Source of the DNA: Schoenoplectus triqueter
Lineage: Eukaryota > Streptophyta > Magnoliopsida > Poales > Cyperaceae
Assembly (NCBI GenBank): GCA_964058805.1
Contig: CAXKVV010001603.1
Location: 1-32,316 of the forward strand
Direction: 5' to 3'
Length of the DNA: 32,316 nt
Positions 20,838 to 32,204 of this stretch are shown here, piece by piece. A program made the translations under genes and the position numbers. Numbering within the stretch: the first letter of the stretch is position 1; the number at the start of each line of letters is the position of its first letter. The notes beneath the pieces were generated by a model that saw nothing but the letters and a program-made list of their open reading frames with translations, was not told the DNA's origin and searched no databases.

Positions 20838-21247
20838 AGTGGAGATACCGTGAGCTTAAGCTCACGGAGACCTTCCGTGGACTTAACTCAAAAAATATAT
20901 TAAATCATCTCGAAATTTTAATTTATCGTTCTCATTAAATTTTTTATATAAAAATTTTATGGGATGCAAAATTTTGGAGTGTTTTGAGACTTTTAAGTCA
21001 CCATTTTAAACTTTTTAAAATGATGTTCAAGTATTGAATATATTATTATTATTTTTAGAACTGATTTTCAAAAATTAAAAGTCACAACTTAAAAAACTCA
21101 AAACGCTCCAAATTTTTGCATCCCATGAGATTTTCATATAAATTTTTTAATGAGAATGATAAAATAAAATTTTGAAATGATTTGATATGTTTTTTGAGTT
21201 AAGCTCACGGAAGGCCTCCGTGAGCTTAAGCTCACGGTATCTCCACT
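20838..21247. mobile_element. MITE with about 170-base terminal inverted repeats
   Basis: The element starts AGTGGAGATACC and ends GGTATCTCCACT, its exact complement. The arms stay complementary inward for about 170 bases through TTAACTCAAAAAA, TTCTCATTAAA, ATGGGATGCAAAA and TTTTGAG. Each arm also contains the perfect 20-base palindrome CCGTGAGCTTAAGCTCACGG (20848-20867 and 21218-21237). There is no ORF. The flanks are microsatellites, which hides any target-site duplication. Confidence 0.85.
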
Positions 21248-21261
21248 CTCTCTCTCTCTCT

Positions 21262-21303
<42 letters not shown>
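21245..21303. repeat. Compound (CT)n-(TA)n microsatellite
   Basis: A (CT)n run at 21245-21262 joins a (TA)n run at 21264-21303, starting within the last bases of the MITE before it. Such runs next to transposon ends are common. Confidence 0.85.
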
Positions 21304-21305
<2 letters not shown>

Positions 21306-21789
21306 CTATTTTTTTCCTAATTTAGTTGAAATATGGAGTGGTCTAAATGCAAAGTCTCTTAAAAAATATCTAAACTAAGGCTATCCTTTTATCTCAAAAA
21401 AGTTGTTATCAACTAAATAATTAGAAATATAAAATTAGTAAAATTATATATTACGTAAAATGTGAACACAATTTCTTCAAATTATGAAACTTGTATAATA
21501 TTGACCAATACAATTTAAATGTATGATTATTTATACATAATAATGAAAAATAGATTATTTTAACAACTATGTCGGACCATAAGCATATAGTTTTCTATTT
21601 TAAATAATGAGTGAAAACTCTGTATATGGGTCATTTAATCAATATTTTAAATAATGAGACAGAAAAACTATATACGACTCATTGGATCAAGATAGATGAA
21701 GAAATTTAAATATGATCAATGGTAGAAAATGTCAGCGACATGCAGAGCTTAGAAAACTAATCCCTTATTTTTAATGCATTTAAGTTTCT

Positions 21790-22081
21790 AAGTTTTTTAA
21801 ACATTATTTTTGTTTAAATCTTTTCATCTAACGAATTGTAACAATTGTTCATATATAGTTTATTTCTCCTCATTTAAAATTGATTGATATGATATTCATT
21901 TTAACTTTTAACAAGACCAAATATTTTAGTATTATTCTTAAAAAATTATCATATTTAATTATATTATTATTATTATATTTTTAGCTTTAAAAATTATGTT
22001 CAAAATTTTTTTAAGGTGAAATTTTTTAATTATTTATTTAGGAACTATTTTATCAGAGTGAAGTCCAAGTTATAGCTCGGG
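21790..22081. repeat. Dispersed repeat family R1, copy 3 (most diverged)
   Basis: It shares TTTTTGTTTAAATC, TCTCCTCATTTAAAAT, AATTATATTATTATTATTAT, TTAAAAATTATGTTC, TTATTTATTTAGGAACTATTTTATCAG and a decayed end TTATAGCTCGGG with the copies at 1690 and 16265. Confidence 0.5.
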
Positions 22082-22720
22082 TATATTATAAATTTGAGAA
22101 TGATCAGTATCATGACCTAAATCAAATGATGGAAAATCGCTTAAAACCATTTCTACGTGAAGCTGGTTTAGAGTTGGCAAACTTAAATTCCTGACGTGAC
22201 GAAAATCAATTCAATTTTTATCGGATAAAAATGATCTAAAATGATTGGAACCTAACTCATTAGATATTACTTGAAATATTAGTGTGATCCAATCTAATTC
22301 AAATATATGTGAACCTCGCACTATCTAATCGAAATTCAATTATCAACATACTTGATTAGTAATGATTACGACATATAAAGATGGATTCTTTTAGCAGTTC
22401 TATGATGACAATTATTGCATCGAGATAAACTACAGATGTCATGTATAAAGATTAGGATCAGTTTTGTTTCTGAAATCTTAATTGTGTCCCATCGGACTAA
22501 AAATTTCCGACTTGACATCACTATTTATTATTTAGTTTTCAATTTTAATTAATAAGAATATAATAAATTAAATGAATGATCATTAATTATTATAATTCTT
22601 AAAATTGAAAAATTAGTTTAGTGACTTGGTTAGAAAATTTATATCTAAACAGTAACCAAGTAATACTTTAAGGACTAAAAATATCACGATGATGTGGATG
22701 AGAACGTTGGTGTTCATTTA

Positions 22721-24190
22721 GGGAGTGTTTGTCACTCAATAGAATAGCAAAAATTTAGAATAGAATAGCTATTTCGACGAATTAATTTGTCAAATGAATT
22801 TTAGACTAAGTAGAAGAGTGCGGAATAGTGCTAATTCGGTATACCAACTTATAGGTGGAATACCGGATTAGCTCTCGTCGGAATAGCGATTATTGTTTGA
22901 TTATATTATATTATATTATTATATTATGATTATGATTATGATTAAGATTTCATATTATTATATTATTATATTATATTTATGATTATAATTTATTATTATA
23001 TTAATATTATGATTATTATTATTAAATTATTATTATCATTATTGTTATTATATTATCGTTAGTATTAGTATTATTATATTATTTATTATTATTATTATAA
23101 ATATAATTTTAATATTATATTACTATATTATGACTATAAATATAATTATTTTATTATTATATTATTATGATCAAGATTATTTATTATTATATTATTATAT
23201 TATGATGATTATGATTATGATTATTATTACTTATTATTATTTTATTATATTGTATTATATTATTATATGTTGATTATAATGATGATTAATTTATTATTAT
23301 ATTATTTTTATAATTATAATTATTTATAATTATTTTTATGATTATGATTATATTTTTATTATTATATTATTATGATTATGATTATGGCTATATTATTATG
23401 ATTATGACTATAATTATTATTATTATCATGATTATGATTTTGATTATTATATTATGATTATATTATTAAAATTATGATTACTTATTATTATTATATTATT
23501 ATAATTATGATTGTAATTATAGTTTTTTATTATTATATTACATTATGTTTATATTTTTATTATATTACTATTATAATATTATTATTTATTATGATTATTT
23601 TTTATTACTTTATTATTATTTTATTATGTTATATTATATCATTATATGTTGATTATATTTATTATTATATTATTATAATTATAATTATTTTTAATTATTT
23701 TTATAATTATGATTATATTTTTATTATTGTATTATTATGATTATGATTATGGTTATATTATTATGATTATGACTATAATATTATTATCATTATTATGATT
23801 ATGATTATATTATTAAAATTATGATTACTTATTATTATTATATTATTATAATTATGATTATAATTATATTTTTTTATTATTATATTACTATATTATGATT
23901 ATGTTTATATTTTTATTATATTACTATTATAATATTATTATTTATTATGATTATTTTTTATTACTTTATTATTATTATTATCTTACTATTATGATTATTA
24001 TTTTACTATTATTATTATCATCATCATTATTAGTATCATAATTGTTCATATTTTAACTATTATGAGTAACAACTGTCAAACGATATTTTCGCTCTTCCGA
24101 ATAGTCAAGAATACCACTCTTCTACCACTCTAAAAAAAATATTATTCTATCATACTTCCAAAACTATTCCTTGATTTGCCAAACGGACCC
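22721..24190. mobile_element. PIF/Harbinger-type MITE expanded by ATT-rich DNA
   Basis: TTA flanks both sides (22718-22720 and 24191-24193). The left end GGGAGTGTTTGTCACTCAAT resembles the complement of the right end (GGGTCCGTTTGGCAAATCAA). Both ends then carry GAATAG words. The TTA duplication and GGG..GTTTG ends fit Tourist-like elements. Between about 22890 and 24060 the sequence is almost only A and T in TAT/ATT/GATTAT patterns, including a long tandem duplication. Confidence 0.75.
23265..23985. repeat. Two-copy tandem repeat, about 350-380 bases, of ATT-rich DNA
   Basis: ATATGTTGATTAT at 23265 and 23644, ATGG(C/T)TATATTATTATGATT near 23394 and 23749, TTAAAATTATGATTACTTAT near 23466 and 23813, and TTTATTATGATTATTTTTTA at 23585 and 23941 mark two collinear copies. 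The spacing drifts from 379 to 347 bases. An 88-codon frame here (Ile/Tyr only) is an artefact. Confidence 0.7.
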
Positions 24191-24193
24191 TTA

Positions 24194-24749
24194 AGGACTA
24201 GAATTATTTAATAGTTTATAAATTGAAATAATAACTAAGTGATACATAAAAATTAAATGAATAACTGTGAAATCTTCAGGATAAAAAATGATCAAAGAAT
24301 AAAGCTAAAGGAAGTACTTTTATAATTTACTTATCATAAATCTTTAACATTGAATTGAACAATATAACATAATAACAACTTGTGATTCTTTTTTATATAA
24401 GGATTCCAATTATCCCTAACATTTAGTATTTTATTTAAATATCTTTTATGAGACCTGAACATGTATCTTCTTCGTAGAGGGACTAAAACGATTACTACTC
24501 ATACTAGGCATACAGTCGAATAATCCATAATAAATTGATGAGAAGTTAAAGTATATGCAAGCCAAACTAATTTACATGCTTATTAATTACTACAATTAAA
24601 ATCATAATTAACAAATTAATTTTGACTGAACCAAACGATTGTTGGAGCTGCAGACCACTATTTAAGAGACCTTATTACATACTACTATTTTTTTATTTCA
24701 ATTAAACCACTGAATATGTCATGAATTATTTCGAAAAATAATAAGGTCC
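24194..24749. other. Intergenic, no gene seen
   Basis: This AT-rich sequence lies between two transposons, and nothing was recognised in it. Confidence 0.55.
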
Positions 24750-24757
24750 AGTTTTAG

Positions 24758-25648
24758 TAGGGTGTCAATGATACAATTTTATTCATTTATCCGATTCAAA
24801 CCATATTCGATAAGATGGGTATGGGTAATTTTTTTCCTGTTAACTTATTTGATATGGTTAAGGGTAAGAATTTTATTTCGTTAAGTAAATGGGTAATGAT
24901 ATGGGTAAAGGTCATTTCGTACCCGTTTGTCCTATAGGGTAAATTATTAAGTAAATAATTTATATTAGTTCTAATATAATTATCTCGTGTAATATTTTTT
25001 TATTTTGGTAAAAAAAAAATAGGGAATTCGTAAGAACACACCGAAGTTGTGCGCTAATGGCTAGTAGTTTCAAACCCGGTCCAGACCGTTAGCGTACAAC
25101 TTCGGGGTATTCTTATCAATTCCCTATTTTTTATTTTACTTACCAAAATAAAAAAATATGTATGATATTTGCCCCGATTTCTATGAGTTAATTACTATAA
25201 ATTATAATTATTATCTTTTTCAAGTTTAACCATCTTATAAATTATAATGTTTGAATAATATTTAGTAGAGTACTTCTTAAAATGATTGAATGAGATAATA
25301 TTATATTTTTTAGGCAAGATGTTATTTTTATTTTTAATATTTTTTTTCTACCAAAAAAATTTGACAAGAAATGTTTATTTTTTAATTTATTTATTTTGAA
25401 ATGACTCAAGTTAGAATTAATTGTATAGTTATATTTTTATTCCAAACTAGTAAAATAGAGATGCATTTGTATAAACAGAATGAGTTCATATGTTTCTTTT
25501 TTATAAATGATAACAAACTAAGTAATACATTAGTATTATTCGTTAGCACCCGTTACCGTTTCGTTAACCGTTTATTTTAACGGGTAAAAGTAGAGTATGA
25601 ATAAAAGTAATTTAAAATGAATATGATAATGAAAATATCTCCACCCTA
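24758..25648. mobile_element. Non-autonomous hAT element, 891 bases
   Basis: AGTTTTAG flanks it exactly at 24750-24757 and 25649-25656. The ends are TAGGGTG at the left and CACCCTA at the right, perfect 7-base inverted repeats. The interior has degenerate GGGTAATGG/ATGGGTA words near the left and ACCCGTTACCG words near the right, which pair loosely. There is no transposase frame. A separate foldback lies inside it. Confidence 0.9.
24992..25159. mobile_element. Foldback element nested in the hAT element
   Basis: ATATTTTTTTATTTTGGTA at 24992 is mirrored by TACCAAAATAAAAAAATAT ending at 25159. The arms go on through AATAGGGAATT, TAAGAA and CCGAAGTTGTGCGCTAA against TTAGCGTACAACTTCGG, so almost the whole 168 bases can fold into one hairpin with a short central loop. 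Arms differ by small indels (GTAA tract). Confidence 0.75.
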
Positions 25649-25656
25649 AGTTTTAG

Positions 25657-27046
25657 TACACCTCTCACTGACACGTCGATCTAAATCTAGATGAATCAAG
25701 CAATTTTGTCATTTTTTCTGTCTTGTTTGCTTGTCGTATGGAGAAGAAAAACATTACAGATTCCTTTCCTTCGATGCACAATTAAGTGCTGGATTTTTTC
25801 CACAGGAAACGAATATAAACTAAATGGATGTTTGACTGTTTGATGTAGCAATTTTGTACTTCGAATTAAATTGAAATAATTCTCCTTCAGCGTTCTTGTT
25901 TGGTAACGAAGCAGTGTTAAAATGAATGCAGATCATTCATCAATTTCAAAAGAAAAAAGAGAGAGGTATGATTAAACTTAGAAGAAATTTGCACTTTCAC
26001 ACCAATTTAAATTCACTGTAACACTTTGACACGAGTAAAGCTTAAGCTTAAATATCTCCGTCACAAATCCACAATAGATCAGAGTTCAATTATTTTCTTC
26101 GGTTTTGAGTCGTCGCAAACATTAGAAAAAGGCAAGCACATGATGCCAAAGGAAGGTTGTCATGTCCAAACTTTTTATGTAATAGAGTTCCAAACCGATT
26201 TTACTTTATTGGCTAGCTTATCTTTGAAAGATGTTCACGACAACATTTTTTTTAATAGAAAAGTGAAAAATATTTTACATATTAAACTAATTTAATATAA
26301 TTGTGTCGGTTTTTTTTTTACATAGAGTAGTAAGATCCAGATTATTATTTTTGATCGAGGGTGATCCAAAAAAGTTCAGAGTTAGATATATTTTTTAACA
26401 GAAATAATATGACAGTTATGTAAAAAAATTATATTTGATTCAAAATTATTTTTTAGTCACATCTAACCTAAAAAAAATTGAGCCATGCTATATTATAAAA
26501 AAAAAACAAGCGCAATCATCTTAGATGATGTGAAATTTTCTTTATTTTTTTTTCAATTTTTAAAAAGATTCCCAAACAATATTCGAAAGCGACATTTTAA
26601 AACTTTTTAAAATTTTAAACAATTAAATTATTTATATATTCCATAAGTTTTTGATTGAAATGAATATTCATACAACTAAGAAAAGTATTATTTTGGGTAT
26701 ATAAACAAGTAAAATAGTAAATTGACATAAAAGAATCAATGACGAAGGTAAGTGTTTCAAAGATGAAAATGATAACAGTGTTTGTCATATGGACAGAAAA
26801 TGAAAATGCAGAACATAATCAGGACAACGAAGGAGATTCTCAAAGAATATAAAGATTGATTTCTAAGTTAGCTCAGTTGGACATCAGAAAATCGCAACAT
26901 AAAAAAGATTGTACAGACTTTTGCTTTCTTCCTTATTTTTCTTTCCTTTTGGTTGTATCATTTCTTGTAATGATCACACCTTAGTGATCGACTGTATGAA
27001 ATTTGTGGTGTGATCCTCAATTTTTTTTTTTCTAAAAAGAACGTGT
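25657..27046. other. Intergenic, no gene recognised
   Basis: An 89-codon open frame at 26026-26295 has no recognisable motif or transcript signals and is left uncalled. GTTAGCTCAGTTGG at 26868 resembles a tRNA A-box but has no B-box partner. Confidence 0.5.
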
Positions 27047-27054
27047 CGTTAAAA

Positions 27055-27483
27055 TAAGGGTGTTAAATGTTGATCCAATACGACGAATTAACCCGATCTA
27101 ACCTGATTTGATATGATTCGAAAATAAATGAGTCGGATATGAGTCAGATCGGGTCAGATTCAAGTCAATCCGACCCGACCCCATAATTATATTTTTTAAG
27201 TAAATTTGTGACTAAGTACTAATTAAAACTTAAATATACACTAATAAATATTAATTATAAATTAATTAATATTTAATTACTTAAAATTATGTAAAATAAT
27301 TAATAAATATTTAATAATTTTACATGAATCAGGTCAAATCGACTCGTGACCCGGTCGGATCGGGTATGAATCATGATTTTTTTATTTGAATTTAAACGGG
27401 TTGGGTTCAGGTCGGATCAAGAAAAATAATAAAATAATATGACTTAATTTGAATCTGACCCGACCCGACCCATTGACACCCTA
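27055..27483. mobile_element. hAT-type MITE, CGGGT-rich family, full copy
   Basis: The ends are TAAGGGTGTTAAATG at the left and CATTGACACCCTA at the right, inverted with small differences. The flanks CGTTAAAA (27047-27054) and CGTCAAAC (27484-27491) agree at 6 of 8 positions, as an aged duplication would. The interior has GACCCGACC/GGTCGGATCGGG words around an AT-only centre. Its right part matches 1-259. Confidence 0.7.
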
Positions 27484-27505
27484 CGTCAAACTCATTATGT
27501 GTGCA

Positions 27506-27807
27506 TAGAGTTGGCAGAACCCGATCCGACCCGAGCTGAGAAACCCGCCCGACCCACCCTGACCCGATATGACCTAAAATCTGAAATAACCCGACACTGA
27601 ACGACCCGATCCGACTTGATATGACCCGAAACTAGAAATGATCAAACACTATATGACCCCATAACCAATCTGACCCGATCTGATATGACCTAAAACCTAA
27701 AACGACCCAACACTAGAATACCCGATACCTGACCCGATAATCTTACTGAGTCAAATTGATTCAACCCAACTCGATCCGAACTCAAACCCGTCCGATTGTC
27801 ACCTCTA
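27506..27807. mobile_element. hAT-type MITE, CCCGACC-rich, second copy
   Basis: The ends are TAGAGTTGGCAGAACCCGAT at the left and CCGATTGTCACCTCTA at the right. Flanks TGTGTGCA (27498-27505) and TATGTGCA (27808-27815) agree at 7 of 8. It is the same family as 17715-18001. Only 22 bases separate it from the previous element. The interior is a degenerate array of GATATGACC(C/T), AAAAC(C/T) and CCCGAC words. Confidence 0.8.
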
Positions 27808-27815
27808 TATGTGCA

Positions 27816-28820
27816 TGAATTTACAGCCCCCTCACATCAATTTATTTGTGTAGTTCAAAATGCTTTTTAGTGTTTTCAATTGCATAAACTTGACAATTTA
27901 AATTATTCATTTTGAGGTGAAGACACATTAAATATACTAAATTTTTTATTTATATTGCTCAATATATTTTTATTTTAAAATTTTATGAAATATAAAAAAA
28001 TATTTATAGTTTTTTAAGTATTTGGTTCTTTTTCTTAGATGACTCTAAGATAATGATTGTTTGCAAATGAAAATAGGTCAATTTAAAAATTCCAAATAAA
28101 TAATTGAAAAACTCTAAAATGGAAATTTTATGTATCCGTAATATTCTTCATATAAAGATTCATTCAAGAAAATATATTAAAATTTTTGACATGATAGAGG
28201 TATATTTTGAGGTGTTGTACTTGCAAATATTTTGACAATGAGTATGTTTGAGTATGTTTGAATCGTGCAAAGAATAGTGTAAATATAGGGGAATTAAAAA
28301 TAATAAATGATGATAGTAATAAAATAGTGATTTCTAGGTTACCACAAGGATAGTGAAAAAATGATATTTTTCAGACTGTTAGAAATATTTTTTGGATTGT
28401 ATGTTTAGAATAACAGCTATTTCAAATGGTAGAAATTTGAGAATAATAATTATTTCACTCCTCACTCAGAATAACAAAATAACAGTTATTCTCACTGTTG
28501 AGGAATAACCAATTATTATTTGGATGGGTTATTGTTATTCTTATTTTTAGAACAACTGCTATTCTCTATTTTTGAAGTAATTCAAATTATTGTTGTAAAT
28601 AATTCTTAAAATTATATAACATGATATTTGCTGATTTGCAAAACAATCACATAGAAATTTAATAATTTCTCGGAGTTTCATAAAATACAGATATTGAGCT
28701 TAAGCAGAATAACTCAAGTATGAAGATCCCAAAATATAATTTAGTTAGGTTAGATTTATAATAATCAAAGATAACTAAAGTGATATTGAGATTAAAATAG
28801 TCAGATTGAAATAATTAAGC
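27816..28820. other. AT-rich intergenic with local inverted repeats
   Basis: AATAACAG(C/T)TATT words and their complements recur between 28410 and 28575 and could fold, resembling a worn MITE, but no ends or duplication were found. There is no gene. Confidence 0.45.
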
Positions 28821-29645
28821 CCTAACCGTTGTAATAAAACTCTTTAACAATTATAACGGATTAAATCAAGTCTGTACAAATTTTGACCAAATTGCTCCCG
28901 GGCCAAAACTTACTCTAACAATTGCAACATACATCTCATCCATTGTAACAGATGACTTCAAGAAGAATTTTCATTAATTAACCATTACAACAAATCCAAT
29001 TATTCGTTACAACGGATTAAATTATTTGTGTACAAAATTTAGTCAAAAAGTTCTAGAATAATTTTCTCAGACATTGGTTGTAATAGATCTTACATCTATT
29101 ATAATGAATAAGGGTGTTTGGATTCTTTGACCTAATTGTTGAAATGGTTAGCTAACCGTTACAACGGATATGATAGATTTATTATCGATTTTGATATATC
29201 TCAATATATACACCTTCCTTTTTTTCTCAAACCTTATGTTTCTTCACCTTGCAAAACCTAACTGTCAAGTTCTCTCAGATTGTATACTCAATTCTCTTTT
29301 ATTTTAAACTCAAGACTACTTTGCAAAATCATTTGAGAGTTTATGAGAAGTTAGATCTTAATTGTTTTCTCTAATGAGACTTCATGCTTCACGCATCATT
29401 TATTTTCTTTGGTCGATGGCTGCCTTGTTACTTGGTGTAAAGGGTCGAAGGTTTGCAGTTGTAAAAGATCTGTTTGTATTAGTGACTTAGTGCAATCGAC
29501 TTTTATGATTGTGGGTCCCGGAGACGTCGGTTCTTCATAGCTGAACTCTGTCAAATTCTGTGTTCTTTCTCTTTCTCTCTTTTAATTAATTAATTTATTT
29601 ATTTTCTATGGTAAATTTGATATTAGACTTGTAGGAAAAATAAAG
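28821..29645 (+). mobile_element. Degenerate Copia 5' LTR (left end not located)
   Basis: It precedes a primer-binding site. A U3-like part has diverged repeats built on GTTACAACGGATTAAAT (28845, 29006, 29158; period about 153 bases), followed by a TATA-like ATATATACACC (29202-29212). After that comes a T/C-rich transcribed-type stretch with CTTTCTCTTTCTCTC. The precise TG...CA ends cannot be seen, so the left border is approximate. Confidence 0.55.
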
Positions 29646-29657
29646 TGGTATCGGAGT
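29646..29657 (+). other. Retrotransposon primer-binding site (initiator tRNA-Met type)
   Basis: TGGTATCGGAGT differs from the usual plant TGGTATCAGAGC at two positions. It lies directly before gag remnants, where reverse transcription would be primed from tRNA-iMet. Confidence 0.75.
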
Positions 29658-29659
29658 AG

Positions 29660-31960
29660 GTTATATTGAATTTACCAAATCATACCACTGAGATTTGTGA
29701 AAGAACTCTTAATTTTTGGTCAAACCACAAAGAACTTTAGTCAATGAAAAAAGCTATGGTAAATTACCTAAATATATTAAAATTTAAGGAGGTTGTAGAA
29801 AAAGGTTATGTAACAAAATATAACTCGGATACCAATATACTTAGAACCGAGTCTCTAATTGTAAAAAGAGAAAATAATAATGCTGCAAATACCATTCTAA
29901 ACTCGGTAAGTGGGGGGTAGTTCTCTTATTCAGTAACACAACAAATACAAATGGAATATGAAATGCTCTGATTACAAGGTATGAAGGAAATTCAAAAATA
30001 AAAAGACCAAAACTATGGTGCTTAAGATCAAATTTGAGAACTTTAAGTTAGAAGAGGGCGAAACCATAGAAAATATGTATAATAGACTTATATATATATA
30101 AATGAATTTAGTGAATTGTGAGAAATATTGTCTAATAGAAAAGTTATAGAAAAAAATATTGTGTGTGATGCTCAGCAGATCAAGATGAGAAGGATACGTG
30201 AGTGCACTAGAAGCAATACAAAGAGTGCAGCCTCCGTGCCTAATGAGATCTATGCTCACTTGTGAAGCTTTGAGGAAATTTTAAAACAAATCGATGAGCC
30301 TACACATGCAGCAAAGACAATAACATTTTCTGCTTACAACCATCCGAACACATCCACTTCCTAATTTATAACTGGCGAGTCGTGTAAAGGCTTGATCACG
30401 ATGCATATCCAACTAGTGGTTATTCCGAACTAGTCTATCCAACTACATCGCTTCACCCCTGCGTATCTCCTCGGTTTGTGCCAAGCTAGTTTACTATAAA
30501 AAAACATCTGCCTTCTAGGGATGCATTTTTCCTTTTTAAAATGTTCAAAAGCGAAAGTACAACAAAGAACGGGAGGAAGAAAATGAAAAATGATGTGTTT
30601 CTCTTATCACCGAGAAGGGCACACCATCCAGACATCTTTAAATTGTTCCCCCACCTGAAAAATAAAGATGATTAAGGAAGACAAAATCTTAAGTCAAGAT
30701 GTAAAAATGACGGATACAAAAATAAAAAGAAAGCCAAGACTATACATGCAATGTGGAGTGTTGAGTCTGATGGTAGCAAAACTAATGGCTCATGTGCGGA
30801 ATTAGGAGATGAGAAGGAGCTGAACTTGACTCACATGACACGAGTTGAAGAAGGACCCTCCACGATCGACATTGATAGTATCATTGCTAGCAAGAACGTC
30901 TCGAACAGCAAGATAATTGAGCTCCTAGGAAATATGGCGATGTCAAAAAATAAGGAGCTCGAATCACAACAAAGAGCTAGGCCATCCACTATTTCACTCA
31001 GAGAAAATGAGGTACTTTTAAATCTTTTTTATGATAGTGATGAAATGCATAAAATAGATGATTCAAGTATTTTCTTTGCATGAAAGGGTAAAATGTCAAA
31101 ATTATAATAGATTACATAAATTATTTGATGAAGCAAACCGAGTTATAATCATAAGGGAGAAGTTGATTGGAGATTCAAATGCACAAATTATTTAGCTCGG
31201 ATCTAAGGTAAAGGAATGTGAGACTCAAATTAACGAACTAAAAATTCAAGATAATTGTGAGTCACACCTAGGTGAAATAAGTTTATTAAAAGTGAAATTG
31301 TAAAATTTGGAAATCAAAAATTAGGCTTTGAGGATATCTAATGGATTTTGAAAAATTATATATGGGTCAAAAACTCGTGATAAAATGGAACTTGGATTCC
31401 TGGATGCAAAATTCTCGCTCGTGTCTAAGCATATCGAAAGCCCAAAAGAAGGGGAGAAGGATTCTCTAAAATCAGAAAATAAAAGAAAAAAATATGAAAA
31501 ATATAAAAGATAATAAAAGATGGCATAATCATACATATCAATATAAGTATACATATGAAAATAATAAGACTAGACACAACCATCAAGGAAATAGAGATAC
31601 ATTTAATCCTAATTGGTCAAATAAAATTTATTTTAGAGATCCTGGTGGTTGATTTTATAAACTAAAATGTCAACATGTGTCATAAAGTTTGGCTAAAAAA
31701 TTATTAGTCACGAAGAGATGTTCCTCAACATTCACAAAAAGCACAAACAAATATTCCACCTGAGAAAAATATCTCAAATGATTCGAGGGTTCAAGCTCAA
31801 AAATTGAAAGGTCACTACAAATCTCATTTTGTTCAAAGTAGTGATAAATTAGCAACAAGACATTTTACAATTATTAATTAGGTCACGTTTCTATTGAATG
31901 CACACTTAGGAAGGGAAGTAACAAATTAAACGTTACTTAGATTCCTAAGTTAAAAGAATA
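29660..31960 (+). pseudogene. Broken Copia gag, SIRE/Maximus-like
   Basis: Gag forms the particle that packages retrotransposon RNA. Remnants appear in the right order across all three frames. First comes KEVVEKGYV near 29787-29813 (N-terminal WEVVEKGY-type motif). The UBN2-type domain follows (IKFENFKLEEGETIENMYNR, 30025-30084), and then MLTCEALRKF near 30250.

Next is a worn zinc knuckle CFSYHREGH near 30596. An open 110-codon stretch (30751-31083) has AMWSVESDGS and coiled-coil-like charge. After it come KVKECETQINELKIQDN (31208-31258) and TRDKMELGFLDA (31374-31409). A second knuckle with LGHVSIEC (31883-31906) and a VPK-like IPK follow.

Many stops and frameshifts show it is dead. Coiled coil between two knuckles suits SIRE/Maximus-type Copia. 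No protease, integrase or reverse transcriptase is seen before the window ends. Confidence 0.8.
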
Positions 31961-32204
31961 AGAGTTTGTGTTGAAAATTCCCTATAATTTTAAATAGCTA
32001 CATACAAATGGAGAGTCTAGCAATTAATGCTCATTATTTAAAGAATTGCTTGAATCTCTAAATTATATCTATTCATCTAATAAGCATAATTATATTCTAG
32101 GGATTCATATAGATGCAAGATACTGTTAATGTATCACATAATAATTTTGACTTGAGAGCATGTTCAAATTTCATGTCAAAACACATATTATGCACAAAAT
32201 TCTT

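Noticed and set aside
23474..23740. 88-codon Ile/Tyr-rich frame that looks like membrane segments
   Set aside because: It lies in ATT-repeat DNA inside a MITE, so the apparent hydrophobicity comes from codon composition.
26026..26295. 89-codon open frame
   Set aside because: There is no ATG with good context plus homology, no splice partner and no recognisable domain, so it is likely chance.
26868..26920. tRNA A-box-like GTTAGCTCAGTTGG, suggesting a SINE or tRNA
   Set aside because: No B-box (GGTTCGAATCC-like) follows at the right distance, and there is no cloverleaf or A-rich tail with duplication.
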